DNA of 64,000 nt. It comes from Desulfosudis oleivorans. Its GTDB lineage: Bacteria > Desulfobacterota > Desulfobacteria > Desulfobacterales > SURF-7. Both the position numbers and the translations under genes were made by a program. The stretch lies in the NCBI GenBank assembly GCA_020723305.1, contig DYJC01000005.1, positions 1-64,000 on the forward strand, given 5' to 3'. Numbering within the stretch: position 1 is the stretch's first letter; every line of letters begins with the position of its first letter. The notes beneath the pieces are model-generated. The model made no database searches. It worked only from the letters and a program-made list of their open reading frames with translations, and was not told where the DNA came from. Below are positions 63,628 through 64,000 of this stretch, piece by piece.

Positions 63628-64000
63628 TCAGGTATATGGATTTGTTCTTTGTTCAAGTAAAATCGTCGATCTCGATGAAGAGCCATAATCATGTCCCGGC
63701 CACATGATGGTATCTCCCGGAAGGGAATAGATATTCTTCCGGATTGAACAAACCAGTTGATGATAAGATCCTCCGGGAAGATCTGTCCTACCTACAGCGC
63801 CCACAAAAAGTGTATCCCCTGTTAAAATATGCCCGGGTGAATACAGGCAGATCGACCCGGGCGTATGTCCTGGAGTGTGAATTACCGTGAGAGTAGTGCT
63901 TCCGATTTCCACTACATCTCCCTGTTCAAGCAATCTGTCTGGAGGCGGTGACCCCTTTCCCCCTAATATCCTTGAAAAAGCCTTATGCAGTACTTTCGTC
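63628..64000 (-). CDS. Metallo-beta-lactamase-fold hydrolase (C-terminal part, cut by window edge)
   Basis: The reading frame continues off the right edge, so about 124 C-terminal residues are seen. Motifs HTPGHTPGSICLY, LTGDTLFVGAVGRTDLPGGS and MWPGHDYGSSS are typical of glyoxalase II-like and related zinc hydrolases; the N-terminal HxHxDH is outside the window. Converges on the FmdB gene. Specific substrate unknown. Confidence 0.85.
   Translation of the reverse strand, partial: TKVLHKAFSRILGGKGSPPPDRLLEQGDVVEIGSTTLTVIHTPGHTPGSICLYSPGHILTGDTLFVGAVGRTDLPGGSYHQLVCSIRKNIYSLPGDTIMWPGHDYGSSSRSTILLEQRTNPYT

Overview
The window reads as chromosomal DNA of an anaerobic, Gram-negative sulfate-reducer-type bacterium of the Desulfobacterota (Desulfobacteraceae-like, moderate GC). 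Reasons: a bacterial Wood-Ljungdahl (acetyl-CoA synthase/CO dehydrogenase) operon with its corrinoid activator AcsV; an electron-bifurcating NfnAB pair; a FixC/FixX-type ETF:quinone oxidoreductase; PAS-LuxR and receiver-PAS-kinase signalling proteins; FmdB zinc ribbons; and the outer-membrane biogenesis genes lnt and an AsmA-like giant. The genus cannot be fixed from sequence alone. Gene density is high, and no prophage, cas genes or large insertion sequence is visible.

Layout. 1-6.6 kb: tRNA-Asp and tRNA-Val, then the proteostasis cluster tig-clpP-clpX-lon (minus strand) directly behind tRNA-Leu. 6.7-12.5 kb (mostly plus): cell-wall amidase, tRNA-Pro, a STAS protein, lnt, prfB with its programmed +1 frameshift, an HD-domain protein and thiL. 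12.5-15.7 kb (minus): thiD, nfnB, nfnA. 15.9-22.4 kb: tatD, a fixX-fixC pair, an unusual regulator with three TetR-type DNA-binding domains, and an HD-GYP phosphodiesterase. 22.4-33.1 kb (minus): the acetyl-CoA pathway genes acsV, acsD, cooS, acsB, acsC, acsE. 33.4-42.3 kb: two FmdB proteins, recD2, a ZIP metal transporter, a secreted protein, queF, polA and small proteins. 42.3-48.7 kb: AsmA-like protein, PAS-LuxR regulator, two paralogous Cys-rich iron-sulfur proteins separated by a 53-bp-arm hairpin, and HU. 48.9-52.0 kb (minus): DUF3108 protein, MTA/SAH deaminase, purine nucleoside phosphorylase. 52.3-64 kb (plus): prmA, lysA, receiver-kinase, glnS, DnaJ-like, PAC2, FAH-family, kinase-like/BON fusion, rlmN, FmdB, and the C-terminal part of a metallo-beta-lactamase protein at the edge.

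How they fit together. The acs cluster supplies the carbonyl branch: CooS makes or uses CO, AcsE and the AcsC/AcsD corrinoid protein carry the methyl group, AcsB joins them with CoA, and AcsV re-reduces inactivated corrinoid. NfnAB couples ferredoxin, NADH and NADPH pools, and FixCX can pass electrons to quinone. No cooC maturation gene and no methyl-branch genes are present here.

Most noteworthy: (i) the triple-TetR polypeptide; (ii) a 124-bp MITE-like element present twice, once just upstream of acsV carrying an outward promoter and once inserted in frame in the signal-peptide region of the DUF3108 gene; (iii) an AcsD subunit with a ~170-residue Ala/Lys/Pro-rich tail; (iv) paired proteins sharing C-x-C-x5-C-x8-C and C-x-C-C-x-C-C-C motifs beside two ferredoxin clusters, flanking a giant octamer-repeat hairpin.
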